The notes beneath the pieces were generated by a model. That model saw nothing but the letters and a program-made list of their open reading frames with translations. It was not told the DNA's origin and made no database searches. A DNA stretch of 64,000 bases from contig NC_091009.1 in NCBI RefSeq assembly GCF_041146395.1, positions 1,637,001 to 1,701,000 of the forward strand. The letters run 5' to 3'. The stretch is from Eulemur rufifrons (lineage: Eukaryota > Chordata > Mammalia > Primates > Lemuridae). Made by a program: the position numbers and the translations under genes. Positions 10,107 through 23,955 of this stretch are shown here, piece after piece. The first letter of the stretch is position 1, and each line of letters begins with the position of its first letter.

Positions 10107-13100
10107 ATTCTCAGACTTCTTGCTTTCTTAGAGTTTAGAAAGCCTGCAATCCTCCCATGCCATGCGTGAAAGGAGGCTCTACCACTGTGTCCTGCATGAA
10201 ACCCACGGGCCCATACCCAGAGTATGATAGAGTGGGTTCCCGGGTACAATCTCAGCCCCCTAAACTCCCCCCGCCCGCCTAATGCAGACAGGGCCCGTGC
10301 GCTAAGCATAAACAATACCTTTAACAGATAACCCAAACCCTGAACATAACACCCAACCCTGTTCCTATTTCTCACCTTAACACGTAAACCTCACCGTGCC
10401 CCTAACTTTAACCTCTTATCCTAACGTTAATGCATAACCCATTTCCTGAGAACAACCCCTATCCCATAATTCTAACCCAATCTCCTAGTTATAACTGTGT
10501 CACCTAATCCCTAACCCTAATTCTAAACCGCTAACCCTAACCGTAACCCTACCTACAACCCTAACACTGACAGTAACCCTTACTTCTAACCCCAACGCTA
10601 TGCCTAACAAAAACCTTAACCCTTGACCCTAACCCTTCACCCTAAGCCCTAAGCCTTACCCTAACCCTTAACCCTAATCCTAATCCTAACCATTAAACCT
10701 AACCCTAGCTCTTAAAGCTAACCCTAAACCTTACCCTCACGACTAGACCTAACCCTGACACTAACCTAACACCTAATCCTAACCAGAACCCCTAAAGCTA
10801 ACCCTGAACCCTATCCCTAACCCTAGCAGTATACTTTAACCCTAAACCTAAGCCCAACCCGTAACCCTAATCCTATCCTTTTACCCTAAAACTAACCCCT
10901 AAACCTAACCCCTATACCTCACCCTAACTCTAACCCCAATCCTAATTCTAACCATACCCCTTCATAATACACTAACTCCTAACCGCTAACCCTAAAACTA
11001 ACCAAAAACCCTAATCACTAATCCCTAACCCTAACGCTTAACCTTTACCCTAACCGTTAACCCCCCCCCCCCTAATTCTTAACACTGACCCTAACCTTAA
11101 CCTTTAACTCTAAGCCTAACCCTTAACCCTACAGTAAGGAAGACCCTTAATGCTAATGGGATCCCTTATCCCTAACCCAAACACTACAGCTAAAATAACC
11201 CTAACCTTGGATCCTTAAACCTAACCCCTAACACTTACTTTAACCCCAAACCCTAACCCTAATCCTAAGCATTAAACCTAACCCTATCTCTTAACCCTAA
11301 CGCTAGCCCTTACCCTAACGCCTAGATCTAACCCTAAATCTAACCTACCGCCTAATCCTAACCTTAAGCCCTAATGCTAACACTAACACTGAACCCTAAA
11401 CCTACCCGTAACCGTTAACACTAACCCTATCCGTGAACCTTAACATTGACCCTAACCATTACCTGCACCCAAGCATTTAACCCTGACCCTAACCCTTATC
11501 CTTAATGCTAACCCTAACACTAAACCCTAACCCTAAGCCGAACACTTATCCCTAATCCTATCCCTTAACCCTAACCCTAACCCTAATGCTACCCCCTAAA
11601 CGTAACCCTAACCGTGACCAGTAAACCTAACCCTAACCTCTAACACAAACCATAGCACATAACTCTAACCCTAAAACTAACCCTAACCCTAAACCTAACC
11701 CTAAACCCTAACTCTTAACCTGAACCCTAAGCGTTAAGTCTCATGCTAACTTTTAATCCTAACCCTAATCCTAATCTTCAACCCTAAACCTAACACTTAA
11801 CCCTAACCCTGTACCAAACCCTAAACCCTGATCTTAACCCTAACCTTAAACCTCAACCCTAAACCAAAGTGTAACCGTTAAACCTAAGAGTAATCTTTAA
11901 CCCTAACCTTTTTCCCTAACCCTAAGCCCTCACCCTAACACTAAACTTCATCCTTAACCCTAACCAGAATCCTAACCCTAAATCTAATTCTCAGACTTCT
12001 TGCTTTCTTAGAGTTTAGAAAGCCTGCAATCTTCCCATGTCATGCGTGAAAGGAGGCTCTACCACTGTGTCCTGCATGAAACCCACGGGCCCATACCCAG
12101 AGTATGATAGAGTGGGTTCCCGGGTACAATCCCAGCCCCCTAAACTCCCCTCGCCCGCCTAATGTAGACAGGGCCCGTGCGCTAAGCATAAACAATACCT
12201 CTAACAGATAACCCTAACCCTGAACATAACACCGAACCCTGTTCCTATTTCTCCCCTTAACACGTAAACCTCACCGTGAGCCTAACTTTAACCTCTTATC
12301 CTAACGTTAATGCATAACCCATTCCCTGAGAACAACCCCTATCCCATAATTCTAACCCTATCTCCTAGTCATCACTGGAACACCTAATCCCTAACCCTAA
12401 TTCTAAACCGCTAACCCTAACCGGAACCCTACCTACAACCCTAACACTGACAGTAACCCTTACTTCTAACCCCAACGCTATGCCTAACAAAAACACTAAC
12501 CCTTCACCCTAACCCCTAAGCCTTATGCTAACCCTTAACCCTAATCCTAATCCTAACCATTAAACCTAACCCTAGCTCTTAAAGCTAACCCTAAACCTTA
12601 CCCTCACGACTAGACCTAACCCTGACACTAACCTAACACCTAACCCTAACCAGAACCCCTAAAGCTAACCCTGAACCCTATCCCTAACCCTAGCAGTAAA
12701 CTTTAACCCTAAAACTAACCCAACCCATAACCCTAATCCTATCCTTTTACAATAAAACTAACCCCTAAACCTAACCCCTATACCTCACCCTAACTCTAAC
12801 CCCAATCCTAATTCTAACCATACCCCTTCATAAAACACTAACTCCTAACCTCTAACCCTAACAGTAACCAAAAACCCTAATCGCTAATCCCTAACCCTAA
12901 CGCTTAACCTTTAACCTAAACGTTAACCCTCACCCTAATTCTTAACACTGACCCTAACCTTAACCTTTAACTCTAAGCCTAACCCTTAACCCTACAGTAA
13001 GGAAGACCCTTAATGCTAATGGGATCCCTTTTCCCTAACCCTAACACTACAGCTAAAAATAACCCTAACCTTTGATCCTTAAACCTAACCCCTAACACTT

Positions 13101-15637
13101 ACTTTAACCCCAAACCCTAACCCTAATCCTAAGCATTAAACCTAAGCCTATCTCTTAATCCTAACCCTAGCCCTTACCCTAACGCCTAGTTCTAACCCTA
13201 AATCTAATCTCCCGCCTAATCCTAACCTTAAGCCCTAATGCTAACTCTAACCCTGAACCCTAAACCTACCCGTAACCCTTAACACTAACCCTATCCGTGA
13301 ACCTTAACCCTGACCCTAACCATTACCCGCACCCAAGCATTTAACCCTGACCCTAACCCTAATCCTTAATGATAACCCTAACACTAAATCCTAACCCTAA
13401 GCCCAACACTTAACCCTAATCCTATCCCTTAACCCTAACCCTAACCCTAACCCTAATGCTAACCCCTAAACGTAACCCTAACCGTGAACAGTAAACCTAA
13501 CACTTACCTCGAACACAAACCATAGCACATAACTCTAACCCTAAAACTAACCCTAACCCTAACCCTAACCCTAATGCTAACCCCTAAATGTAACCCTAAC
13601 CGTGAACAGTAAACCTAACCCTAACCTCTAACACAAACCATAGCACATAACTCTAACCCTAAAACTAACCCTAACCCTAACCCTAACCCTAAACCCTAAC
13701 TCTTAACCTTAACCCTAAGCGTTAACTCTCACGCTAACCTTTAATCCTAACCCTAATCCTAGTCTTCAACCCTAAACCTAACACTTAACCCTAACCCTGT
13801 ACCAAACCCTAACCCCTCACCTTAACCCTAACCTTAAACCTCAACCCTAAACCAAAGTGTAACCGTTAAATCTAAGAGTAACCTTTAACCCTAACCGTAA
13901 TCCCTAAGCCTAAGCCCTCACCCTAACACTAAACTTCATCCTTAACCCTAACCATAACCCTAACCCTAAATCTAATTCTCAGACTTCTTGCTTTCTTAGA
14001 GTTTAGAAAGCCTGCAATCCTCCCACGCCATGCGTGAAAGGAGGCTCTGCCACAGTGTCCTGCATGAAACCCAGAGGCCCATACACTGCGTGCAGTAGAG
14101 TGGGTTCCCAGCGACCATCACAGACACCTAACTTTGCCTCCTAGGGCATACAGGGCCCGTGCCCTAAGCATAAACCCTACCCCTCACCCATAAGCCTAAC
14201 CCACAACATAACACCTAACCCTGATCCTACTGCTCACCTTAACAGGTAAACCTCACCATAACCCTAACTTTAACCCCATATCTTAACGTTAATGCATGAC
14301 ACCCTGAGAACAAGCCCTATACCGTCATTATAACCCTACCTCCTAGCTATAACCGTAACACCTAATCCCTAATTCTGAAGCGCCAACCCTAACCTTAACC
14401 CGACCGACAACACTAACACTAACCCTAACCCCTTACCCTAACCCTATGCCTAAAAGTAACCCTAACCGTTGATCCTTCGTCATAACCCCTAACCTTAACC
14501 CTAACCCTTAACCTATTCCCAATCCTAACCATTAAACAGAACCCTAACTCTTAACCCTAACCCTAACCTTTACCCTAATGCCTAGAGATCTAACCCCAAC
14601 ACTGACCTACAGTTAACACTAACCCCAACCCCTAATGCTAACCTTAAACCTGAACCAAGCTCCTAACCCTTAACCCTAACACTATCCCTAACCCCTAAGC
14701 CTAACCCCAACTGTTAACCCTCTAACCCTCACCCTGAATCCTAACCCTATCCCTTAACCCTAACCCCTAACCCTAACGCTAACTCCAACCCTAAACCTTA
14801 CCCTGGCCCCCTAACCCAGACTTAACACCTTACCCCTAACACTAACTCTAACCCTAACCACTAATCCCTAGCACCTAACCCTGACTCGAAACCTAACCCC
14901 TAACACGAAAAACCCTAACCCCAACCCCAACCCTAATTCTCACACTACTTCCATTCCCAGAGTGAAGCAAGGCTACAATACAGCCATGCCATGTGTGAGA
15001 TGAGGCTCCGCCTGAGTCCTGCATGGAGGTCCTGTCCCAAGGCCCAGGGAATGATGTTGTGCTTTCGTGGTGACTCCGACCGCACCCCTCTCACCGTAGA
15101 TTAACCAGGTCCTGTGCCCTTAAACTGACCGCTAAAGCTAAGCCCTACCACCAACGGTAACCCCTGACCGTGAAACTAAGCCCCGAGCCTAAAGCCCAAC
15201 ATTAACTCTAGACCCTTACCCTAAACCTAATCCCTAACCCTAATGCTAACCCCTAAACCCAACCCTAACCGTGAACAGTAAACCTAACCCTAACCCCTAA
15301 CACAAACCATAGCACATAACTCTAACCCTAAATCTAACCCTAAGCCTAACCAAAAACCCTAACTCTTAACTTTAACACTAAGCGTTAACTCTCACGCTAA
15401 CCTTTAATCCTAACCCTAATCCTAATCTTCAACCCTAAACCTAACACTTAACCCTAAACGTCTACCAAACCCTTACCCCTCATCTTAACCCTAACCGTAA
15501 ACCTCAACCCTAAACCGAACTGTAACCGTTAAACCTAAGAGTAACCTTTAACCCTAACCGTATTCCCTAACCCTGAGCCCTCACCCTAACACTAAACTTC
15601 ATCCTTAACCCTAACCATAATCCTAACCCTAAATCTA
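10107..15637 (+). repeat. Telomere-like higher-order unit II (5,531 bp)
   Basis: Cores are E1a 10107-10306, E1a 11987-12186, E1b 13975-14168 and E2 14936-15121. It shares the 118-bp duplication with unit I (about 13456-13691), so I and II are sister copies. A run of 12 C at 11061-11072 replaces the usual CCCTCACCC. Confidence 0.92.
11061..11072 (+). repeat. Homopolymer of 12 C
   Basis: It replaces CCCTCACCC of sister units, between CCGTTAA and TAATTCTT. It is either a real slippage product or a base-calling artefact. Confidence 0.8.
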
Positions 15638-18600
15638 ATTCTCAGACTTCTTGCTTTCTTAGAGTTTAGAAAGCCTGCAATCCTCCCATGCCATGCGTGA
15701 AAGGAGGCTCTACCACTGTGTCCTGCATGAAACCCACGGGCCCATACCCAGAGTATGATACAGTGGGTTCCCGGGTACAATCCCAGCCCCCTAAACTCCC
15801 CCCGCCCGCCCAATGCAGACAGGGCCCGTGCGCTAAGCATAAAAAATACCTTAACAGATAACCCTAACCCTGAACATAACACCCAACCCTGTTCCTATTT
15901 CTCCCCTTAACACGTAAACCTCACCGTGAGCCTAACTTTAACCTCTTATCCTAACGTTAATGCATAACCCATTCCCTGAGAACAACCCCTATCCCATAAT
16001 TCTAACCCTATCTCCTAGTCATCACTGGAACACCTAATCCCTAACCCTAATTCTAAACCGCTAACCCTAACCGGAACCCTACCTACAACCCTAACACTGA
16101 CAGTAACCCTTACTTCTAACCCCAACGCTATGCCTAACAAAAACCCTAACCCTTCACCCAAACCCCTAAGCCTTACGCTAACCCTTAACCCTAATCCTAA
16201 TCCTAACCATTAAACCTAATCCTAGCTCTTAAAGGTAACCCTAAACCTTACCCTCACGACTAGACCTAACCCTGACATTAACCTAACACCTAACCCTCAC
16301 CAGAACCCCTAAAGCTAACCCTGAACCCTATCCCTAACCCTAGCAGTAAACTTTAACCCTAAACCTAAGCCCAACCCATAACCCTAATCCTATCCTTTTA
16401 CCCTAAAACTAACCCCTAAACCTAACCCCTATACCTAACCCTAACTCTAACCCCAATCCTAATTCTAACCATACCCTTTCATAAAACACGAACTCCTAAC
16501 CTCTAACCCTAACACTAACCAAAAACCCTAATCGCTAATCCCTAACCCTAACGCTTAACCTTTACCCTAACCGTTAACCCTCACCCTAACTCTTAACACT
16601 GACCCTAACCTTAACCTTTAACTCTAAGCCTAACCCTTAACCCTACAGTAAGGAAGACCCTTAATGCTAATGGGATCACTTTTCCCTAACCCTAACACTA
16701 CAGCTAAAAATAACCCTAACCTTTGATCCTTAAACCTAACCCCTAACACTTACTTTAACCCCAAACCCTAACCCTAATCCTAAGCATTAAACCTAACACT
16801 ATCTCTTAACCCTAACGCTAGCCCTTACCCTAACGCCTAGTTCTAACCCTAAATCTAACCTACCGCCTAATCCTAACCTTAAGCCCTAATGCTAACGCTA
16901 ACCCTGAACCCTAAACCTACCCGTAACCCTTAACACTAACCCTATCCGTGAACCTTAACCCTGACCCTAACCATTACCCGCACCCAAGCATTTAACCCTG
17001 ACCCTAACCCTAATCCTTAATGCTAACCCTAACACTGAACCCTAACCCTAAGCTCAACACTTATCCCTAATCCTATCACTTAACCCTAACCCTAACCCTA
17101 ATGCTACCCCCTAAACGTAACCCTAACCGTGACCAGTAAACCTAACCCTAACCTCTAACACAAACCATAGCACATAACTCTAACCCTAAATCTAACCCTA
17201 ACCCTAATCCTAACCCTAACCACTAACTCTTAACCTTAACCCTAAGCGTTAACTCTCACGCTAACCTTTAATCCTAACCCTAATCCTAATCTTCAAACCT
17301 AAACCTAACACTTAACCCTAACCCTGTACCAAACACTAACCCCTCATCTTAACCCTAACCGTAAACCTCAACCCTAAACCAAAGTGTAACCGTTAAACCT
17401 AAGAGTAACCTTTAACCCTAACCCTAAGCCCTAACCCTAAGCCCTCACCCTAACACTAAACTTCATCCTTAACCCTAACCATATTCGTAACCCTAAATCT
17501 AATTCTCAGACTTCTTGCTTTCTTAGAGTTTAGAAAGCCTGCAATCCTCCCATGCCATGCGTGAAAGGAGGCTCTACCACTGTGTCCTGCATGATACCCA
17601 CGGGCCCATACCCAGAGTATGATAGAGTGGGTTCCCGGGTACAATCCCAGCCCCCTAAAGTCCCCCCGCCCGCCTAATGCAGACAGGGCCCGTGCGCTAA
17701 GCATAAACAATACCTTTAACAGATAACCCTAACCCTGAACATAACACCCAACCCTGTTCCTATTTCTCCCCTTAACACGTAAACCTCACCGTGCCCCTAA
17801 CTTTAACCTCTTATCCTAACGTTAATGCATAACCCATTTCCTGAGAACAACCCCTATCCCATAATTCTAACCCTATCTCCTAGTCATCACTGTGACACCT
17901 AATCCCTAACCCTAATTCTAAACCGCTAACCCTAACCGTAACCCTACCTACAACCCTAACACTGACAGTAACCCTTACTTCTAACCCCAACGCTATGCCT
18001 AACAAAAACCCTAACCCTTGACCCTAACCCTTCACCCTAACCCCTAAGCCTTACCCTAACCCTTAACCCTAATCCTAGTCCTAACCATTAAACCTAACCC
18101 TAGCTCTTAAAGCTAACCCTAAACCTTATCCTCACGACTAGACCTAACCCTGACACTAACCTAACACCTAACCCTAACCAGAACCCCTAAAACTAACCCT
18201 GAACCCTATCCCTAACCCTAGCAGTAAACTTTAATCCTAAACCTAAGCCCAACCCGTAACCCTAATCCTATCCTTTTACCCTAAAACTATCTCCTAAACC
18301 TAACCCCTATACCTCACCCTAACTCTAACCCCAATCCTAATTCTAACCATACCCCTTCATAAAACACTAACTCCTAACTGCTAAACCTAACACTAACCAA
18401 AAACCCTAATCACTAATCCCTAACCCTAATGCTTAACCTTTACCCTAACCGTTAACCCTCACCCTAAATCTTAACACTGACCCTAACCTTAACCTTTAAC
18501 TCTAAGCCTAACCCTTAACCCTACAGTAAGGAAGACCCTTAATGCTAATGGGATCCCTTATCCCTAACCCTAACACTACAGCTAAAAATAACCCTAACCT

Positions 18601-19068
18601 TTGATCCTTAAAACTAACCCCTAACACTTACGTTAACCCCAAACCCTAACCCTAATCCTAAGCATTAAACCTAACCCTATCTCTTAACCCTAACGCTAGC
18701 CCTTACCCTAACGCCTAGATCTAACCCTAAATCTAACCTACCGACTAATCCTAACCTTAAGCCCTAATGCTAACACTAACCCTGAACCCTAAACCTACCC
18801 GTAACCCTTAACACTAACCCTATCCGTGAACCTTAACCCTGACCCTAACCATTACCCGCACTCAAGTATTTAACCCTGACCCTAACCATAATCCTTAATG
18901 CTAACCCTAACACTAATCCCTAACCCTAAACCCAACACTTAACGCTAATCCTATCCCTTAACCCTAACCCTAACCCTAATGCTACCCCCTAAACGTAACC
19001 CTAACCGTGACCAGTAAACCTAACCCTAACCTCTAACACAAACCATAGCACATAACTCTAACCCTAAA

Positions 19069-19099
<31 letters not shown>

Positions 19100-21037
19100 T
19101 CTTAACCTTAACCCTAAGCGTTAACTCTCACGCTAACCTTTAATCCTAACCCTAATCCTAATCTTCAACCCTAAACCTAACACTTAACCCTAACCCTGTA
19201 CCAAACACTAAAACCTCATCTTAACCCTAACCGTAAACCTCAACCCTAAACCAAAGTGTAACCGTTAAACCTAAGAGTAACCTTTAACCCTAACCGTATT
19301 CCCTAACCCTGAGCCCTCACCCTAACACTAAACTTCATCCTTAACCCTAACCATAATCCTAACCCTAAATCTAATTCTCAGACTTCTTGCTTTCTTAGAG
19401 TTTAGAAAGCCTGCAATCCTCCCACGCCATGCGTGAAAGGAGGCTCTGCCACAGTGTCCTGCATGAAACCCAGAGGCCCATACACTGCGTGCGGTAGAGT
19501 GGGTTCCCAGCGACCATCACAGACACCTAACTTTGCCTCCTAGGGCATACAGGGCCCGTGCCCTAAGCATAAACCCTACCCCTCACCCATAAGCCTAACC
19601 CACAACATAACACCTAACCCTGATCCTACTGCTCACCTTAACAGGTAAACCTCACCATAACCCTAACTTTAACCCCATATCTTAACGTTAATGCATGACA
19701 CCCTGAGAACAAGCCCTATACCGTCAATATAACCCTACCTCCTAGCTATAACCGTAACACCTAATCCCTAATTCTGAAGCGCCAACCCTAACCTTAACCC
19801 GACCAACAACACTAACACTAACACTAACCCCTTACCCTAACCCTACGCCTAAAAGTAACCCTAACCGTTGATCCTTCGTCATAACCCCTAACCTTAACCC
19901 TAACCCTAAACCCTATTCCCAATCCTAACCATTAAACAGAACTCTAACTCTTAACCCTAACCCTAACCTTTACCCTAATGCCTAGAGATCTAACCCCAAC
20001 ACTGACCTACAGTTAACACTAACCCCAACCCCTAATGCTAACCTTAAACCTGAACCAAGCTCCTAACCCTTAATCCTAACACTATCCCTAACCCCTAAGC
20101 CTAACCCCAACTTTTAACCCTCTAACCCTCACCCTGAATCCTAACCCTATCCCTTAACCCTAACCCCTAACCCTAACGCTAACTCCAACCCTAAACCTTA
20201 CCCTGGCCTCCTAACCCAGACTTAACACCTTACCCCTAACACTAACTCTAACCCTAACCACTAATCCCTAGCACCTAACCCTGACTCGAAACCTAACCCC
20301 TAACACGAAAAACCCTAACCCCAACCCCAACCCTAATTCTCACACTACTTCCATTCCCAGAGTGAAGCAAGCCTACAATACAGCCATGCCATGTGTCAGA
20401 TGAGGCTCCGCCTGAGTCCTGCATGGAGGTCCTGTCCCAAGGCCCAGGGAATGATGTTGTGCTTTCGTGGTGACTCCGACCGCACCCCTCTCACCGTAGA
20501 TTAACCAGGTCCTGTGCCCTTAAACTGACCGCTAAAGCTAAGCCCTACCACCAACGCTAACCCCTGACCCTGAACCTAAGCCCCGAGCCTAAAGCCCAAC
20601 ATTAACTCTAGACCCTTACCCTAAACCTAATCCCTAACCCTAATGCTAACCCCTAAACCCAACCCTAACCGTGAACAGTAAACCTAACCCTAACCCCTAA
20701 CACAAACCATAGCACATAACTCTAACCCTAAATCTAACCCTAAGCCTAACCGTAAACCCTAACTCTTAACCTTAACCCTAAGCGTTAACTCTCACGCTAA
20801 CCTTTAATCCTAACCCTAATCCTAATCTTCAACCCTAAACCTAACAGTTAACCCTAAACATCTACCAAACCCTAACCCCTCATCTTAACCCTAACCGTAA
20901 ACCTCAACCCTAAACTGAACTGTAACCGTTAAACCTAAGAGTAACCTTTAACCCTAACCCTAATCCCTAACCTTAAGCCCTCATCCTAACACTAAACTTC
21001 ATCCTTAACCCTAACCATAATGCTAACCCTAAATCTA
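15638..21037 (+). repeat. Telomere-like higher-order unit III (5,400 bp)
   Basis: Cores are E1a 15638-15837, E1a 17502-17701, E1b 19374-19567 and E2 20336-20521. It lacks the 118-bp duplication of units I and II, which accounts for its shorter length. Confidence 0.92.
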
Positions 21038-21977
21038 ATTCTCAGACTTCTTTCTTTCTTAGAGTTTAGAAAGCCTGCCATCCTCCCATGCCATGCGTGA
21101 AAGGAGACTCTACCACTGTGTCATGCATGAAACCCACGGGCCCATACCCAGAGTATGATAGAGTGGGTTCCAGGGTACAATCCCAGCCCCCTAAACTCCC
21201 CCCGCCCGCCCAATGCAGACAGGGCCCGTGCGCTAAGCATAAACAATACCTTTAACAGATAACCCTAACCCTGAACATAACACCCAACCCTGTTCCTATT
21301 TCTCCCCTTAACACGTAAACCTCACCGTGAGCCTAACTTTAACCTCTTATCCTAACGTTAATGCATAACCCATTCCATGAGAACAACCCCTATCCCATAA
21401 TTCTAACCCTATCTCCTAGTCATCACTGGAACACCTAATCCCTAACCCTAATTCTAAACCGCTAACCCTAACCGGAACCCTACCTACAACCCTAGCACTG
21501 ACAGTAACCCTTACTTCTAACCCCAACGCTATGCCTAAAAAAACCCTAACCCTTCACCCAAACCCCTAAGCCTTACGCTTACCCTTAACCCTAATCCTAA
21601 TCCTAACCATTAAACCTAACCCTAGCTCTTAAAGCTAACCCTAAACCTTACCCTCACGACTAGACCTAAGCCTGACACTAACCTAACACCTAACCCTAAC
21701 CAGAACCCCTAAAGCTAACCCTGAACCCTATCCCTAACCCTAGCAGTAAACTTTAACCCTAAACCTAAGCCCAACCCATAACCCTAATCCTATCCTTTTA
21801 CCCTAAAACTAACCCCTAAACCTAACCCCTATACCTAACCCTAACTCTAAACCCAATCCTAATTCTAACCATACCCCTTCATAAAACACGAACTCCTAAC
21901 CTCTAACCCTAACACTAACCAAAAACCCTAATCGCTAATCCCTAACCCTAACGCTTAACCTTTACCCTAACCGTTAA

Positions 21978-21987
21978 CCCCCCCCCC
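21978..21987 (+). repeat. Homopolymer of 10 C
   Basis: It lies at the same place in the unit as the 12-C run at 11061. Unit III has the ordinary CCCTCACCC there. Confidence 0.8.
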
Positions 21988-22808
21988 TAATTCTTAACAC
22001 TGACCCTAACCTTAACCTTTAACTCTAAGCCTAACCCTTAACCCTACAGTAAGGAAGACCCTTAATGCTAATGGGATCCCTTTTCCCTAACCCTAACACT
22101 ACAGCTAAAAATAACCCTAACCTTTGATCCTTAAACCTAACCCCTAACACTTACTTTAACCCCAAACCCTAACCCTAATCCTAAGCATTAAACCTAACCC
22201 TATCTCTTAACCCTAACCCTAGCCCTTACCCTAACGCTTAGATCTAACCCTAAATCTAACCTGCTGCCTAATCCGAACCTTAAGCCCTAATGCTAACTCT
22301 AACCCTGAACCCTAAACCTACCCATAACCCTTAACACTAACGCTATCCGTAAACCTTAACCCTGACCCTAACCATTACCCGCACCCAAGCATTTAACCCT
22401 GACCCTAACCCTAATCCTTAATGATAACGCTAACACTAAACCCTAACCCTAAGCCCAACACTTAACCATAATACTATCCTTTAACCCTAAGCCTAACCCT
22501 AACCCCTAACGCTAAACCTAACCCTAACCGCAACCCTAACCCTCAATCTTGAAACTTACCATTAACCCTGACACTAACCCTTAACCCTAACCCTACTCCT
22601 AATCCTTATCCATAAGGCTAATACTGAAGCCTAACCCTGTGCCAAACGCTAAACCCAAACCTTAACCCTAACCCTTAATCTTAAACGTAAACCTAACTGT
22701 AACTGTTAAACCTAACACTAACATTTAACCCTAACACCTAACCCTAAGACTCCACCCTAACACTAATCTTCATCCCTAAACATTACCATAATCCTACCCC
22801 TAAATCTA

Positions 22809-23007
22809 ATTCTCAGACTTCTTGCTTTCTCAGAGTTTAGAAAGCCTACAATCCTCCCATGCCATGAGTTAAAGGGTGCTCTGCCACTGTGTCCTGCATG
22901 AAACCCAGGAATCCACACCCAGCGTTCAATAGAGTGTGTTCCCGGGGACAATCCTATCCCCCTAACCCCCGCCCGCCGCCCAGTGCAGACAGGGCCTGTA
23001 CGCTAAG
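22809..23007 (+). repeat. E1c core
   Basis: This is a diverged E1 form with CATGAGTTAAAGG, TTCCCGGGGACAATCC and GTACGCTAAGTATAAGCA. The same form occurs at 38463 and 41326. AACGTTAATGCATAA follows near 23121. Confidence 0.8.
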
Positions 23008-23245
23008 TATAAGCACTGCCCCTAACAGATAACCCTTACCCTGAACATAACACCTAACCATGATCCTATTCCTAAACGTAAACCATAAACCTCCCCGTAA
23101 TGCTAACTTATCCCCTTAAATTAACGTTAATGCATAACACCCTGAGAAGAAGCCCTATCCCATAATTCTAATCCTAAACCATAGTCATAACCATAACACC
23201 TCATCCCTATTTCTAAAATGAAAACCCTAACTTTCACCCTACCAC

Positions 23246-23279
23246 AACCCTAACCCTAACCCTAACCCTAACCCTAACC
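23246..23279 (+). repeat. Uninterrupted (AACCCT)n tract at satellite junction
   Basis: Five perfect hexamers plus AACC lie directly next to the first 95-bp satellite monomer. This is the longest perfect telomere run noticed in the window. Confidence 0.85.
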
Positions 23280-23284
23280 ACCCC

Positions 23285-23955
23285 CCCAAGAGTTGCTTTC
23301 TCTAAATGACTGTAAACTTCCCAGATATGACTCTCGAACATCCCCCAAACTATAGTTTAGTAGGCATACAAACATCACTCCATAGTTGCTTTCTCTGCAT
23401 GAATGTAAGCGTTCCTATATATGATTCTCGTACTTCTTCCAAACTAGAGTTTAGTATGCCTACAAACCACAACCTGATCGTTGATTTCTCTGAGTGAATG
23501 TACGCAGTCCCCAAAATGACTCTCCCCCTTCTTCCAAAGTAGAGTTTTGCAGGCCTACAAACCATCCCCTGAAAGTTGGTTTCTATAAATGACGGTACGC
23601 TTTCCTATATATTACTCTTTAACTTCTTGCAAAATAGAGATTAGCATGGCTACAAAAAATCCACCCCATAATTGCTTTCTCTGCATGAATGTAAGTGTTC
23701 CCATATATCATTCTCCTACTTCTTCCAAACTAGAATTTAGTATGCCTACAAACCACCACATCATCGTAGCTTTCTCTGAGTGAATGTAAGCCTTCCCATA
23801 TATGACTCTCACTCTGAAACCAAAATAGAGTTTAGCACGCCTACATTCCACACCAGAGATTTGCTTTCTCTAAGTGACTCTAAGCTTTCTTATATGTGAT
23901 TCTCAAACTTCGTCCAAACTAGAGTTTAGCATGCCTAGAAAACACCACCCCACAG
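23285..23955 (+). repeat. 670-bp segment duplicated inside the 95-bp array, copy 1
   Basis: Seven monomers here match 25971-26638 monomer by monomer at a distance of 2,682-2,686 bp. They share odd variants such as CAGATATGACTCTCGAAC and TTAGTAGGCATACAAACATC. Confidence 0.8.

Larger units (their letters stand above)
4481..23279 (+). repeat. Degenerate CCCTAA telomere-like array, left block
   Basis: This is 18.8 kb of degenerate telomere-type hexamers, C-rich on the plus strand (CCCTAA, CACTAA, CCTTAA, GCTAAC and similar). Fourteen non-telomeric E cores interrupt it. The array is a higher-order repeat of 5.53-kb units, each with cores E1a, E1a, E1b, E2 spaced about 1.88, 1.99, 0.96 and 0.70 kb apart. 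Perfect hexamer runs are short, mostly three to five units. The stretch 4481-4576 is the end of a unit cut by the satellite junction. No gene was seen; antisense open frames over the E cores reflect the core plus in-frame GGGTTA-type codons. Confidence 0.95.
21038..23279 (+). repeat. Telomere-like higher-order unit IV, partial
   Basis: It starts with E1a 21038-21237 and a spacer like the other units. From about 22.45 kb it passes into more diverged text with an E1c core (22809-23007). A run of 10 C lies at 21978-21987. It ends at the 95-bp satellite. Confidence 0.88.
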
